In this document: positions 1 to 7,312 of the stretch, in pieces
How positions within the stretch are numbered: position 1 is the stretch's first letter
How the letters are laid out: each line of letters starts with the position of its first letter
DNA from: Methanomassiliicoccales archaeon
GTDB taxonomy: Archaea > Thermoplasmatota > Thermoplasmata > Methanomassiliicoccales > Methanomethylophilaceae
Direction of reading: 5' to 3'
DNA length: 19,481 nt
NCBI GenBank assembly: GCA_900767505.1
Contig: CAAFZG010000129.1
Span: 1 to 19,481 of the forward strand
Notes under the pieces: generated by a model
What the model saw: the letters and a program-made list of their open reading frames with translations, nothing else
What the model was told of the DNA's origin: nothing
Databases searched by the model: none
Program-made: the position numbers and the translations under genes

Positions 1-2804
1 AGCTCCATGAGCCTGGGCTCCGCGGCCACTTGGCAGTTGATGTACTGCTCCACGTTGAGCTTCAGGTCCTTGCGCATCTGCTGGATCCTTCTGATGAGCT
101 CCCTAGCGTAGCCTTCTGCCTCGATCTCGGGCGTGACCGAGAAGTCGATGAACAGGGTTCCCTCGGGGAACTCCACGGGCTCCATCTCGGATGATGGGAT
201 CTCGTCCTTGCCGAGGTACACAACCTTCTTGACGTTGGCCTGATCGACGAGGACGGAATCGAACCTCTTCACGACGGAATTGACAGACTGGTCGTTTCCG
301 CGGACGAACACCTGCAGGAGGGGCCACCTGAGCTTGGAGCCCATCTTGGCCCTCTCGGCTGCGACGATGTCCACGATGCTGCGGACAAGGGACATGCTGT
401 GCTCCACATCGTCATCGATGAGGGACTTGTCGCATACGGGCCAGTCCTCCATGTGGACGCTGGTGAGCTTTCCGCCCATGTGCTGGTAGACCTCCTCGGC
501 TATGTGCGGGGCGACGGGTGCGAGCACCAGAGCGGTCTTCATGATTGCATAGTACAGTGTGAAGTACGAGGCGATCTTGTCCTTCTCCATGTCGCCGTCC
601 TCGGACCACGAACGGTCCCTGACGAGACACACATACCACCTGGAGAGGTCCTCCATGATGTAGTCCTCGAGCATCCTGGCGAGCTTGTGGAGCTCCCTGC
701 TCTCAAGGTACTCCGTAGCTGCCTCGACCATCCTCTCGGTCCTGGAGATCATCCAGCGGTCCTCGTCCCTGAGATAGGGCGAGACCTCGGATATGGGGTG
801 GGCCTCGGGGTCGAAGTTGTCGATGATCATGTACGTGGACGCGAAGTTCACAACATTCCAATATGTGTTCAGGACCTTCCTGGCGTTCTTGGGGCCCTCT
901 TTCTGGAAGGCAGTGTCCTCCCAGGGGGCGTTGCTCTTGATCAGGTAGTACCTGAGGGAGTCCGCTCCGACCTGGTCGATGATCTCCAGAGGCTCGATGA
1001 CGTTGCCCTTGGACTTGGACATCTTCTGTCCCTTCGGATCGAGCACCCATCCGTGCATCATGACCTCGTCGTACGGTGCCTTTCCGAAGGATATGACTCC
1101 GGCTCCGAGCTGGGAGTAGAACCATCCGCGAGTCTGATCGTGTGCCTCGACGATGAATCTCGGAGGCCACCATTTGTCGAACTCCTCCTTCTTGTGAGGG
1201 TATCCGAGCGCGGCCCATGCGGCCACACCGGAGTCGAACCATACATCCAGGACATCGGGGACCCTGTGCATGGTCTTGCCGCACTTGGGGCATGTGAACG
1301 TCACATTGTCGATCCACGGGCGGTGGGTATCCATTCCGTCGGTGTATCCCTGGCCCTGCTTGAGCTCCTCGTACTGTCCGACCACCTTCTTCTCGCCGCA
1401 TTCGCACTCCCATACGGGCATGGGGATTCCCCAGTACCTCTGCCTGGAGATGCACCATTCCCTGGCGCCCTCGACCCAGTTCTTCTCCCTGGATTCTCCG
1501 GCCCAGTCCGGAACCCACTTGACGCGGTCGATCTCGGAGAGCATCTCGTCCTTGACCTCGGGGACATCTACGAACCACTGCCTGGTGTTCCTGTAGATGA
1601 TGGGGGACTTGCATCTCCAGCAGTGACCGTACCTGTGCTTGATCTTGCTGGTGTTGAAGAGCACTCCCTTCTCGTCGAGGATCTTGACGATGTCCTCGTT
1701 GACCGTCTTGACCTTCCTTCCGGCCATCTCGGGGAACTCGTCGGTGTACCTTCCGCTCTCGGCGACGGGGCAGAACGGCGTGATGCCGTACCTCTTTCCT
1801 GTCTCGTAATCATCCGGACCGTGTCCGGGTGCGGTGTGGACCAGACCGGTGTTGTCGTTCTCGACGTAATCGGCGAGGAGCACCTTGAATGTCCACTCGC
1901 TGGTGGGGGCCGCCTCCAATTCGAACGGAGGGATGTACGCAAGACCCTCGAGGTCCTTGCCCTTCATCCTCTTGATGACCTCGAAGGACTCGTATCCGCC
2001 CTTCTGCATGACATACTCGGCCTGGGACTCGAGGATGATGACCTCCTCCTCTCCCTTTGCGCCGGACATCCTGACCCTGGCGTAGTCCATGTCGGGGTGG
2101 ACGGCGACCGCCATATTGGACGGGAGTGTCCAAGGCGTAGTGGTCCAGATGAGAAGCGAGCCTTTTCCATCCTTGAGAGGGAACCTGACCATCACGGATG
2201 GGTCGGTCTCGTCCCAGTACTCGATCTCGGCCTCTGCCAGAGCGGTCTCGCATCTGGGGCACCATGTGACGACCCTGCTGGAATCCCTGAGGAGTCCCTT
2301 CTCGTAGGCCTTCTGGAGCGTCCACCATGCGGATTCGAGATAATCCAGCTTGAGTGTCTGATAGGGATTGTCCCAATCCATCCAGACTCCGAGCTGCTTG
2401 AACTGCTCGGTCATGCTGGCATGGAGTCCCTTGGCGAAATCCTGACAGGTGGAGACGAACTTGTCGATCCCCATCTCCTCGATGTCCTTCTTTGAATGGA
2501 CGCCGATGTTCTTCTCGACCTTGACCTCGATCGGAAGACCGTGCATATCGAATCCAGGCTGGTCGCGGACGTTGAGTCCGTTCATCCTCCAATAGCGGAT
2601 GAATATGTCCTTGACGGTCTTGTTCATGGCCGTTCCGAGGTGGATGGCCCCTGTAGTGTACGGAGGACCGTCGACGAAGTAGAAGTTCTCGCCCTTGGAG
2701 CGGAGCTCCCTGGTCTTCTGATAGGCGTCGGTCTCTTTCCAATAGTTCTGGACATCCTTCTCGATGTCCTTTGCGTTATAATTGGCGCGGATCTGCTTTA
2801 TCAT
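1..2804 (-). CDS. ileS: Isoleucyl-tRNA synthetase, C-terminus cut by window edge
   Basis: Cytoplasmic class I synthetase that charges tRNA-Ile with isoleucine. Reading down from the ATG at 2804-2802, the frame stays open for 934 codons to the window start; the family usually has about 1,030-1,060 residues, so only the C-terminal tail is missing. The HIGH-type motif reads HLGT at residues 55-58, after FVDGPPYTTG. KMSKS is exact at residues 594-598. Cysteine pairs (WCPRC, GHCWRC, CPKCG) and the stretch DVWFDSG are typical of IleRS. The start fits a GAGGG ribosome site (2811-2815) six bases upstream. It lies 106 bp downstream of the tcdA stop on the same strand but has its own TATA-like box. The very long open frame on the opposite strand here is a by-product of codon bias. 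Confidence 0.97.
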   Translation of the reverse strand, partial: MIKQIRANYNAKDIEKDVQNYWKETDAYQKTRELRSKGENFYFVDGPPYTTGAIHLGTAMNKTVKDIFIRYWRMNGLNVRDQPGFDMHGLPIEVKVEKNIGVHSKKDIEEMGIDKFVSTCQDFAKGLHASMTEQFKQLGVWMDWDNPYQTLKLDYLESAWWTLQKAYEKGLLRDSSRVVTWCPRCETALAEAEIEYWDETDPSVMVRFPLKDGKGSLLIWTTTPWTLPSNMAVAVHPDMDYARVRMSGAKGEEEVIILESQAEYVMQKGGYESFEVIKRMKGKDLEGLAYIPPFELEAAPTSEWTFKVLLADYVENDNTGLVHTAPGHGPDDYETGKRYGITPFCPVAESGRYTDEFPEMAGRKVKTVNEDIVKILDEKGVLFNTSKIKHRYGHCWRCKSPIIYRNTRQWFVDVPEVKDEMLSEIDRVKWVPDWAGESREKNWVEGAREWCISRQRYWGIPMPVWECECGEKKVVGQYEELKQGQGYTDGMDTHRPWIDNVTFTCPKCGKTMHRVPDVLDVWFDSGVAAWAALGYPHKKEEFDKWWPPRFIVEAHDQTRGWFYSQLGAGVISFGKAPYDEVMMHGWVLDPKGQKMSKSKGNVIEPLEIIDQVGADSLRYYLIKSNAPWEDTAFQKEGPKNARKVLNTYWNVVNFASTYMIIDNFDPEAHPISEVSPYLRDEDRWMISRTERMVEAATEYLESRELHKLARMLEDYIMEDLSRWYVCLVRDRSWSEDGDMEKDKIASYFTLYYAIMKTALVLAPVAPHIAEEVYQHMGGKLTSVHMEDWPVCDKSLIDDDVEHSMSLVRSIVDIVAAERAKMGSKLRWPLLQVFVRGNDQSVNSVVKRFDSVLVDQANVKKVVYLGKDEIPSSEMEPVEFPEGTLFIDFSVTPEIEAEGYARELIRRIQQMRKDLKLNVEQYINCQVAAEPRLME

Positions 2805-2810
2805 CGCATT

Positions 2811-2876
2811 CCCTCATGTCCCGGGAGTTCTCTTTTCCCATGGATTCCATCCCCCATCCGCATTCATGTTAAATAT
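2811..2876 (-). promoter_or_regulatory. Promoter and ribosome site of ileS
   Basis: On the minus strand, a TATA-like ATATTTAA (2869-2876) would place the transcript start near 2848 and give a leader of roughly 45 nt. GAGGG at 2811-2815 sits six bases before the ATG. The leader also contains an ATG (about 2856) in another frame that runs over the ileS start; I do not claim it is translated. Confidence 0.5.
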
Positions 2877-2910
2877 GTGATGGTGGGAAAAACAGTGTTA
2901 AGAATAGGTT

Positions 2911-3615
2911 TCACCGGTGTATGAGATACATTATGGCCTCGTTCGCCAGATTCATGCCGAACACCGCAGGTACCGTCGGAAGCGATCCGAGCACACTCTT
3001 CCCGTGTTCATCCCTCTCCGTGGGTACGGCAACGGGCGGCTCCTCGGAGTAGACGCAGGTTATGCGCGACGTGTCCGCGGACCTCAGGCTCTTCCTGACG
3101 CTTGCCGCCAGCGGACATACGCGGGTCTTGTTCAGCGGGGCGATCCTTATCGCCGTCGTATCCGTATGGAGAGCTGCGCCCATGGACGAGAATGTGCGGA
3201 TTCCCTTTTCGGAGGCTCTTCTCAGGAGATCTGTCTTGCAGCGGACCGTGTCGATCGCATCGACGAGGATGTCGAAATCCCCGTCCAATATTCTGTCGAC
3301 GGTTTCGGAGTTCACCAGCACCTTCATCGCCTCGATATCGATGTCGGGATTGATGGAGCGTGCCCTCTCGCATGCGACCTCCGCCTTGCTCCTGCCGACC
3401 GTATCCTTCGTGGCCAGAACCTGACGGTTCAGATTGCTCTCGCTGAACACATCGCCGTCGACGACCCTTATGCGACCGATGCCGGCGCGTACGAGTCCTT
3501 CGAGTGCGTATCCGCCCACGGCCCCGCATCCGCATAGGATCACTGATGCTTCCTCGAGCCTGCGGATCCCTTCTCCGCCTATCAGCAGCTCAGTCCTCTG
3601 GCCCATTCCCTGCAT
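2911..3615 (-). CDS. tcdA: TcdA/ThiF-family E1-like enzyme (tRNA t6A dehydratase type)
   Basis: 234 residues. Family members activate a carboxylate with ATP; TcdA (CsdL/YgdL) cyclises the threonylcarbamoyl group of t6A37 to ct6A in tRNAs reading ANN codons. Visible features are RTELLIGG (residues 7-14), the Rossmann loop GCGAVGG (29-35), the acidic end of strand 2 VVDGD (51-55), and NLNRQ (61-65). The family block before the C-terminus reads RVCPLAASVRKSLR, then CVYSEEPP. The ThiF/MoeB catalytic cysteine context is absent and no zinc CxxC pairs are seen, which points to TcdA rather than MoeB or ThiF. It is shorter than bacterial TcdA (about 268), lacking the C-terminal hydrophobic tail. The ATG at 3615 is chosen because GAGGTT lies just upstream; an in-frame ATG at 3606 is the alternative. 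The start lies inside the 3' end of the TatD gene (26-bp overlap), implying translational coupling. Confidence 0.8.
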   Translation of the reverse strand: MQGMGQRTELLIGGEGIRRLEEASVILCGCGAVGGYALEGLVRAGIGRIRVVDGDVFSESNLNRQVLATKDTVGRSKAEVACERARSINPDIDIEAMKVLVNSETVDRILDGDFDILVDAIDTVRCKTDLLRRASEKGIRTFSSMGAALHTDTTAIRIAPLNKTRVCPLAASVRKSLRSADTSRITCVYSEEPPVAVPTERDEHGKSVLGSLPTVPAVFGMNLANEAIMYLIHR

Positions 3616-4330
3616 GCAACAACCTCGACATGTTAGCCGAGACCACGGATAATAGTTCTTCCGTCCCGATACCCATGATATCGGATATGCTATCGGCGAA
3701 AACACGCATCCCTTCGAAGCGGGGCGTGAACGGAGCATCCGATTCCAGAAGGAGACGGTCTTCCGGGATGGAGGCAATCAGTCTGCGCACACGCTCCTCC
3801 GACCTGGCGAGGATCCTCGGATTTACGGACAGGTATGCGCCGCACCTGCAGTACTGCCTTGCATAGCTCTCGTTGGAGAAACCGTGGATGACCGCTCTGA
3901 CATTCCTTCCCCGCAATGCGGCGACTGTCTCCTCATCGGCCCCGACGGAGTGGATGTTGGCGATCCTCCCGTACCTCTCGGCGATATCCAGCTGCTCGCG
4001 GAACACCCGGTCCTGATCGGCCATCGGGAAGGGCGACTTCTTGGAATCCAGCCCTATCTCCCCTACACCGGCGGATTGATCAGCAGACAGCAGCCCCTCC
4101 AGACGGGATGCGGTCTCGGAGGTCCATTCCCGGACCCTCCACGGGTGGACCCCGTAGAATCTGATGAGGCCGGGCCTGTCAGCGGCCTCGATTTTCCACC
4201 AGTCGTCAGTTCCCGCGGAGCAGCAGAGCATCGTCGCTACGGAATCGATGTCCGGATAGCGATCCCCGATGCCGTCCTCGGTGAAATGGACATGGGCATC
4301 CGTCGGTTCCCGGGCGTATTGACCTCCCAT
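3590..4330 (-). CDS. TatD-family metal-dependent hydrolase
   Basis: 246-residue TIM-barrel hydrolase of the amidohydrolase superfamily; TatD proteins are metal-dependent DNases/exonucleases, usually with two divalent ions. All expected ligands are visible: DAHVHF (His13, His15), GVHPW (His62), GVGEIGLD (Glu91), NIHS (His127), VIHGFS (His149) and LLLESDAP (Asp198). Length matches the family (about 250-265). The ATG at 4330 has no good Shine-Dalgarno upstream, so a short or absent leader is possible. It is the first gene of a pair with tcdA and is divergent from the DUF3793 gene, with 101 bp between. The true substrate is not shown by sequence. A metal-box-like palindrome (4379-4394) lies about 50 bp upstream of the start. 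Confidence 0.9.
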   Translation of the reverse strand: MGGQYAREPTDAHVHFTEDGIGDRYPDIDSVATMLCCSAGTDDWWKIEAADRPGLIRFYGVHPWRVREWTSETASRLEGLLSADQSAGVGEIGLDSKKSPFPMADQDRVFREQLDIAERYGRIANIHSVGADEETVAALRGRNVRAVIHGFSNESYARQYCRCGAYLSVNPRILARSEERVRRLIASIPEDRLLLESDAPFTPRFEGMRVFADSISDIMGIGTEELLSVVSANMSRLLHAGNGPED

Positions 4331-4378
4331 GAACGTACATCGTTCCCGTGACCTTATCGTTTGTCCCGGACGGATAGA

Positions 4379-4394
4379 TTTAGTTTATCCTAAA
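4379..4394. promoter_or_regulatory. DtxR/MDR1-like metal box, copy 1
   Basis: TTTAGTTTATCCTAAA, an imperfect palindrome matching copy 2 (4412-4427) at 13 of 16 positions. It lies upstream of the DUF3793 TATA region and also over AT-rich sequence where the minus-strand promoter of the TatD-tcdA pair could sit, so it may serve either side. The assignment rests on resemblance to TTAGG-type boxes of DtxR/IdeR/MDR1 regulators. Confidence 0.5.
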
Positions 4395-4399
4395 AATCA

Positions 4400-4409
4400 T
4401 TAAATAATA
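4400..4409 (+). promoter_or_regulatory. TATA-like box of the DUF3793 gene
   Basis: TTAAATAATA lies about 27 bases before the ATG at 4432. An archaeal start site about 25 bases downstream would fall at or next to the ATG, so the mRNA is probably leaderless. No Shine-Dalgarno sequence is present before this start. Confidence 0.5.
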
Positions 4410-4411
4410 AT

Positions 4412-4427
4412 TTTAGGTTTACCTAAA
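4412..4427. promoter_or_regulatory. DtxR/MDR1-like metal box, copy 2 (operator)
   Basis: TTTAGGTTTACCTAAA: perfect 6-bp arms TTTAGG/CCTAAA around a 4-bp centre. It closely resembles iron- or manganese-responsive DtxR-family operators, including archaeal MDR1-type sites. It sits between the TATA-like box and the ATG at 4432, the position where an archaeal repressor would block polymerase. Metal-dependent repression of the DUF3793 gene is therefore the simplest reading. Confidence 0.65.
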
Positions 4428-4431
4428 TATC

Positions 4432-5091
4432 ATGAGGTCGGATAGGGTGGCTGAAGGTCCGGTAAGCAAAGACATAGTATTCCATGAGCCCGGATCCCCC
4501 GGAGAAGATGCACTCTCCGAAGGATCCGACAGAGCCTCCGCCGAACTCCAGATGCGCATCGTGCGCCATTGCGCACCCACTCTGGCCGGGATGAAGTGTG
4601 GAAGCATGTTCCGGCTGAAGTCCGACCCTCATGATATCGGCATCCTGATAGCCGATATCGATAGAAGACTGTCCGACAGAGGCGTCCGTGCAGAGACGCT
4701 GCGGAATGATCGGGAGGGATGCCTCGTGTACATCTACCGTCCGAAGATCCTGTCCTCCAGAATGGAGGACCCCGCGGTCTGCTCCATCCTTGAAAGATAT
4801 GGATACGGATCAGGCGACATCCGCGATGTTCTGGACCATCTCAGGCACCGCTTCGAGCACTGCCCTTCCATACCCCCCGAGGTCGGGGTGTTCCTGGATT
4901 ATCCGGCCGAGGATGTGATCGGATACATCGAGAATGAGGGGAGATGCTGCAAGTGCGTAGGCTGCTGGAAGGTGTATGGGGATGTTGCCGAAGCGGAGAG
5001 GAGGTTCCAATGCTTCAGGAAATGCAGGAACGTCTTCATCCGCAGATTCGAAGAGGGAAGCCATTTGGAAAGGCTGACCGTCAGATGCTGA
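4432..5091 (+). CDS. DUF3793 family protein
   Basis: 219-residue soluble protein matching DUF3793 as I know it from anaerobic bacteria and methanogens. Recognisable blocks are HCAPTLAGMKCGSMFRL (about residues 46-62), the turn PPEVGVFLDYPAEDVIGYI (about 147-165), and C-terminal KCVGCWKVYGD followed by FQCFRKC. Eight cysteines, several in the last 60 residues, would suit metal or thiol chemistry, but no catalytic residue is known to me. Family members often lie near ferrous iron transport and flavodoxin genes in other genomes (from memory). Here that fits the two metal-box palindromes in its promoter. The ATG follows the operator directly. The first 35 residues are low in recognisable conservation and could be extra. 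Biochemical function is unknown. Confidence 0.8.
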   Translation: MRSDRVAEGPVSKDIVFHEPGSPGEDALSEGSDRASAELQMRIVRHCAPTLAGMKCGSMFRLKSDPHDIGILIADIDRRLSDRGVRAETLRNDREGCLVYIYRPKILSSRMEDPAVCSILERYGYGSGDIRDVLDHLRHRFEHCPSIPPEVGVFLDYPAEDVIGYIENEGRCCKCVGCWKVYGDVAEAERRFQCFRKCRNVFIRRFEEGSHLERLTVRC

Positions 5092-5263
5092 CCCGGACCG
5101 TTCCGATGACCGCCCTGAGACAATGCAGCATCCCCGGTTAACTGAATTACGATTAACTTAATTACGATTCAGTTAAACCATATTCTTATAATCAAGACCG
5201 ATTCCAAAAACATGGAATTCATAGGCAGAGATCGGGGATGCGGGATGGATTCCGTGATACCTA
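5092..5263. other. 172-bp spacer with orphan regulated promoter
   Basis: Lies between the convergent ends of the DUF3793 gene and fen, where no promoter is expected. It nevertheless contains a 39-bp inverted repeat (5138-5176), a TATA-like box (about 5184-5192) and an ATG at 5212 in the leaderless position. A 10-bp perfect inverted repeat, GCAGAGATCG (5225-5234) with CGATCTCTGC (5282-5291), spans the fen stop and may help end the fen transcript. Confidence 0.5.
5138..5176. promoter_or_regulatory. Operator-like inverted repeat with internal direct repeat
   Basis: Perfect 10-bp outer arms TTAACTGAAT (5138-5147) and ATTCAGTTAA (5167-5176). Inside, AATTACGATT occurs twice, 15 bp apart, around a central TTAACTTAA. 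This resembles a compound operator for a dimeric repressor. It ends just before the TATA-like CTTATAAT at 5185-5192. Confidence 0.55.
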
Positions 5264-5337
5264 TCAGAACCACAGATCGAGCGATCTCTGCTTCTTGCGG
5301 TCCGATTCTGCCTTGCGGGCATTCTCGATCTTCCTGA
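5212..5337 (+). pseudogene. Possible 41-codon remnant of an archaeal AAA-type ATPase
   Basis: The ATG at 5212 is about 25 bases after the TATA-like box, the leaderless position. The first residues, MEFIGRDR, match the usual opening of archaeal nucleotide-binding ATPases (MEFIGRxxEL). Similarity stops at once and the frame closes after 41 codons, overlapping the 3' end of fen on the other strand. I read it as the stump of a lost or decayed gene whose promoter survives. Chance, or a real short leaderless peptide, are alternatives. No Walker motif or other domain is present. Confidence 0.3.
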
Positions 5338-6292
5338 CCACGGCGGAGACGCGCTCCTCTGTGAATCCGTAGCCCGTCATCATGTCGATGATACCCTCAG
5401 AATCCATCTCCCCTGTCTTCACGGAATAATCGTCGGATTTGGGTCCGTTGAGGAATATCGCCCTGACATCCTCGTATTCAGGGATGTCGAACCCCTGGGC
5501 CTCCATGACCTTCTCGAGGCAGCCGTGCTTCTGTATGAGCTTCAGACCCTTCTTCGGACCTATCCCGGACACACCGGGGTTGAAGTCCGTGCCCATCATG
5601 ATGCACACGTCGACCAGCTGCTCCCTAGTCAGACCGAGTTCGGAGAGCATGACCTCGGAGTCTATGACCTCCGTCTTCACATCGCGATAGACGTTGCGTC
5701 CGGGGACCTTGCGCCTGCCGGAGATCGTCAGGTTCCTTACGAGAAGAGGCGCTCCGAACAGTATGGAATCATAATCCTGGGATGCCGATGCGTAGACGTC
5801 CCCCTTCATGCACATGTACGCGCCCTGCGCCTCTCCGTCGCTGGGGGCCTGGACTATCGGTATCCCCATGAGCCCCAGGAGCTGCTTTGACGACTCCAGG
5901 ATCTCCGGCGTCATACGCGAGGTCTGCTGAGCCTTTGAGTAGGCCTTCTTCATGTCCCCTTCCCTCAGAGCCTCCTGATACTCGACCATGGCCTTCTCCC
6001 TGCGGGCGATACGGTCCTCGATGGTCCCCGCCTTCATCTCGTTGGGCTTGCCGTCGAAGACGAAGGACGGTTCTATACCTGCCTCGATCAGATTGGCGAC
6101 ACGGTACAGGATACCCGAAAGCTGTGATGTGACCCTGCCCTGGGAATCCTGCAGCGGGGTGCCGTCGGGCTGCCTTATGCTTGAAAGGAACTGGAATATC
6201 GTGTTGTATGCATCCACGGCCACGGTCTTCCCGCGAAGCTCTGTCAGCTCTATCTCGCGAGCCTGCGTTATCGGGGACAAGTTTACTCCCAT
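5264..6292 (-). CDS. fen: Flap endonuclease 1
   Basis: 342-residue structure-specific nuclease that removes 5' flaps in Okazaki fragment maturation and base-excision repair, working with PCNA. The N-domain starts MGVNLSPI with Asp27 (AVDAYN) and Asp80 (FVFDGKP). The I-domain has APSDGEAQ (Asp152, Glu154), SQDYDS (Asp173, Asp175), MMGTDFNPG (Asp236) and the helix-hairpin-helix GIGPKKGLKLI. The last eight residues, QRSLDLWF (335-342), are a PCNA-binding PIP box. Position 152, usually glutamate in archaeal and eukaryotic FEN1 (SEGEAQ), is aspartate here. The start is the family start, four bases after the rpe stop, so rpe-fen is an operon. Length is normal. Confidence 0.97.
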   Translation of the reverse strand: MGVNLSPITQAREIELTELRGKTVAVDAYNTIFQFLSSIRQPDGTPLQDSQGRVTSQLSGILYRVANLIEAGIEPSFVFDGKPNEMKAGTIEDRIARREKAMVEYQEALREGDMKKAYSKAQQTSRMTPEILESSKQLLGLMGIPIVQAPSDGEAQGAYMCMKGDVYASASQDYDSILFGAPLLVRNLTISGRRKVPGRNVYRDVKTEVIDSEVMLSELGLTREQLVDVCIMMGTDFNPGVSGIGPKKGLKLIQKHGCLEKVMEAQGFDIPEYEDVRAIFLNGPKSDDYSVKTGEMDSEGIIDMMTGYGFTEERVSAVVRKIENARKAESDRKKQRSLDLWF

Positions 6293-6296
6293 GACC

Positions 6297-6959
6297 TCAC
6301 CCCTTGTCCGGTCCGAAGCCCTTCCATTGGGATATCGTGTCGGTCATGTCGTCCAGTTTGAACAGAGATGAACCTGCCACAAGCACCGATGCTCCGGCAT
6401 CCACGCATCTCTTCCCGGTGACGGCGTTTATGCCTCCGTCCACGGAGATCTCCATGCTGGGATTGTTGGAATCCGCCCATCTCCTTATGTCGGAGATCTT
6501 CGGGACGCACTCCTCGATGAACGACTGGCCTCCGAAACCGGGGTGGACCGTCATGACCAGCGCCAGGTCCGCCATCGGCAGGAACGGCTCCACATCGGAG
6601 TACGGGGTCTCGGGATTCAGCGATATCCCCGCTTTCAGGCCCCTCTCCCTGATCTTGTCCAATGCCCCTTCTATATCCCCGAACGACTCGCAGTGGACGG
6701 TGATGAGATCGCATCCCGCGTCCGCGAAGTCGTCTATGTACCTGATAGGATCCTCTATCATCAGATGGGCATCGAACGGTATCTCGGCGAAGCCGCGCAC
6801 GGATTTGATGATCGGTGCACCGAAGGTGATGTTCGGAACGAACATCCCGTCCATGACATCGAGATGCGCCCAGTCTGCGCCGGATCTCTCGACGCGGGCG
6901 ATCTCTTCTCCGAATCTGGAAAAATCAGCGGATAGCATGGATGGGGAAACCTTGGTCAT
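6297..6959 (-). CDS. rpe: Ribulose-phosphate 3-epimerase
   Basis: 220-residue TIM-barrel enzyme interconverting ribulose 5-phosphate and xylulose 5-phosphate in pentose phosphate metabolism. Motifs in order: SPSMLSADF, HLDVMDGMFVPNITFG, DAHLMIEDP, TVHCE, TVHPGFGGQSF, EISVDGGIN and the phosphate-binding ASVLVAGSSLF. The metal-binding His/Asp residues (HLD, DAH, VDGG) are all present. The ATG at 6959 lies a few bases from the predicted transcript start set by the TATA-like TATTTTTAAG (6984-6993). It is the first gene of the rpe-fen pair. Confidence 0.96.
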   Translation of the reverse strand: MTKVSPSMLSADFSRFGEEIARVERSGADWAHLDVMDGMFVPNITFGAPIIKSVRGFAEIPFDAHLMIEDPIRYIDDFADAGCDLITVHCESFGDIEGALDKIRERGLKAGISLNPETPYSDVEPFLPMADLALVMTVHPGFGGQSFIEECVPKISDIRRWADSNNPSMEISVDGGINAVTGKRCVDAGASVLVAGSSLFKLDDMTDTISQWKGFGPDKG

Positions 6960-6983
6960 TGTTGCCCACTAAAGTATGACGGA

Positions 6984-6993
6984 CTTAAAAATA
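6984..6993 (-). promoter_or_regulatory. TATA-like box of rpe-fen
   Basis: Minus-strand TATTTTTAAG, centred about 30 bases before the rpe ATG. The predicted transcript start is near 6964, giving a leader of only about five bases. Confidence 0.5.
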
Positions 6994-7011
6994 TGCGGTG
7001 GGACGGCTCGC

Positions 7012-7035
7012 TTCCGGACGATCGTATGTCCGGAA
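7012..7035. promoter_or_regulatory. 24-bp inverted repeat between divergent genes
   Basis: Perfect 8-bp arms TTCCGGAC (7012-7019) and GTCCGGAA (7028-7035) around eight bases. It lies in the 140-bp divergent spacer between rpe and the small zinc-finger gene, upstream of both promoters, where a shared regulator could bind. It could also fold as a hairpin. No regulator family is recognised. Confidence 0.45.
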
Positions 7036-7099
7036 CTTCCGCGGTATGCATGACGGAATATTGCCACAGTTTAACTAGCACCAGGGGGATTATGACGGC

Positions 7100-7312
7100 A
7101 TGGCATTGGCTAATCATGACAACACACCCGAGACCTGCGACGTCGTAGGCTGCGACAAGCCCGCGGAGAGGTCTCTGAACAAGAAGCAGATCGACAGGGC
7201 GGATTTCGAGCTCAAGGACCCGGCCGCACGCCAGATCCACCTGTGCAAGGAGCACTACAAGTCCTACAAGAAGTCAACCAAGACGGACAGGGAACTGGAT
7301 CAGGTCTACTGA
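7100..7312 (+). CDS. Small conserved archaeal zinc-finger protein
   Basis: 70 residues. One probable zinc site: Cys13 and Cys18 (CDVVGC), then Cys49 and His52 (CKEH). The rest is charged, with a lysine-rich tail (HYKSYKKSTK). The spacing, with PAERSLNKK between the halves, resembles short zinc proteins I associate with methanogens and Thermoplasmata; function is unknown. GGGGGA (7084-7089) lies upstream at a rather long spacing. An ATG at 7092 is in another frame. Its TGA overlaps the rnz ATG (TGATG), so the two are translationally coupled and a role close to tRNA 3' processing or RNA binding is possible, by context only. Confidence 0.85.
   Translation: MALANHDNTPETCDVVGCDKPAERSLNKKQIDRADFELKDPAARQIHLCKEHYKSYKKSTKTDRELDQVY

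Noticed and set aside
399..2495. 698-codon open frame on the plus strand opposite ileS
   Set aside because: Strong GC-type codon bias in ileS leaves the opposite frame without stops. The translation is repetitive Leu/Val/Asp/Gly-rich sequence with no family resemblance, while the minus strand has unmistakable IleRS motifs.
7243..7311. In-frame N-terminal extension of rnz
   Set aside because: It lies inside the upstream zinc-finger gene; the family start MPEILFLGT at 7312 fits a TGATG junction.
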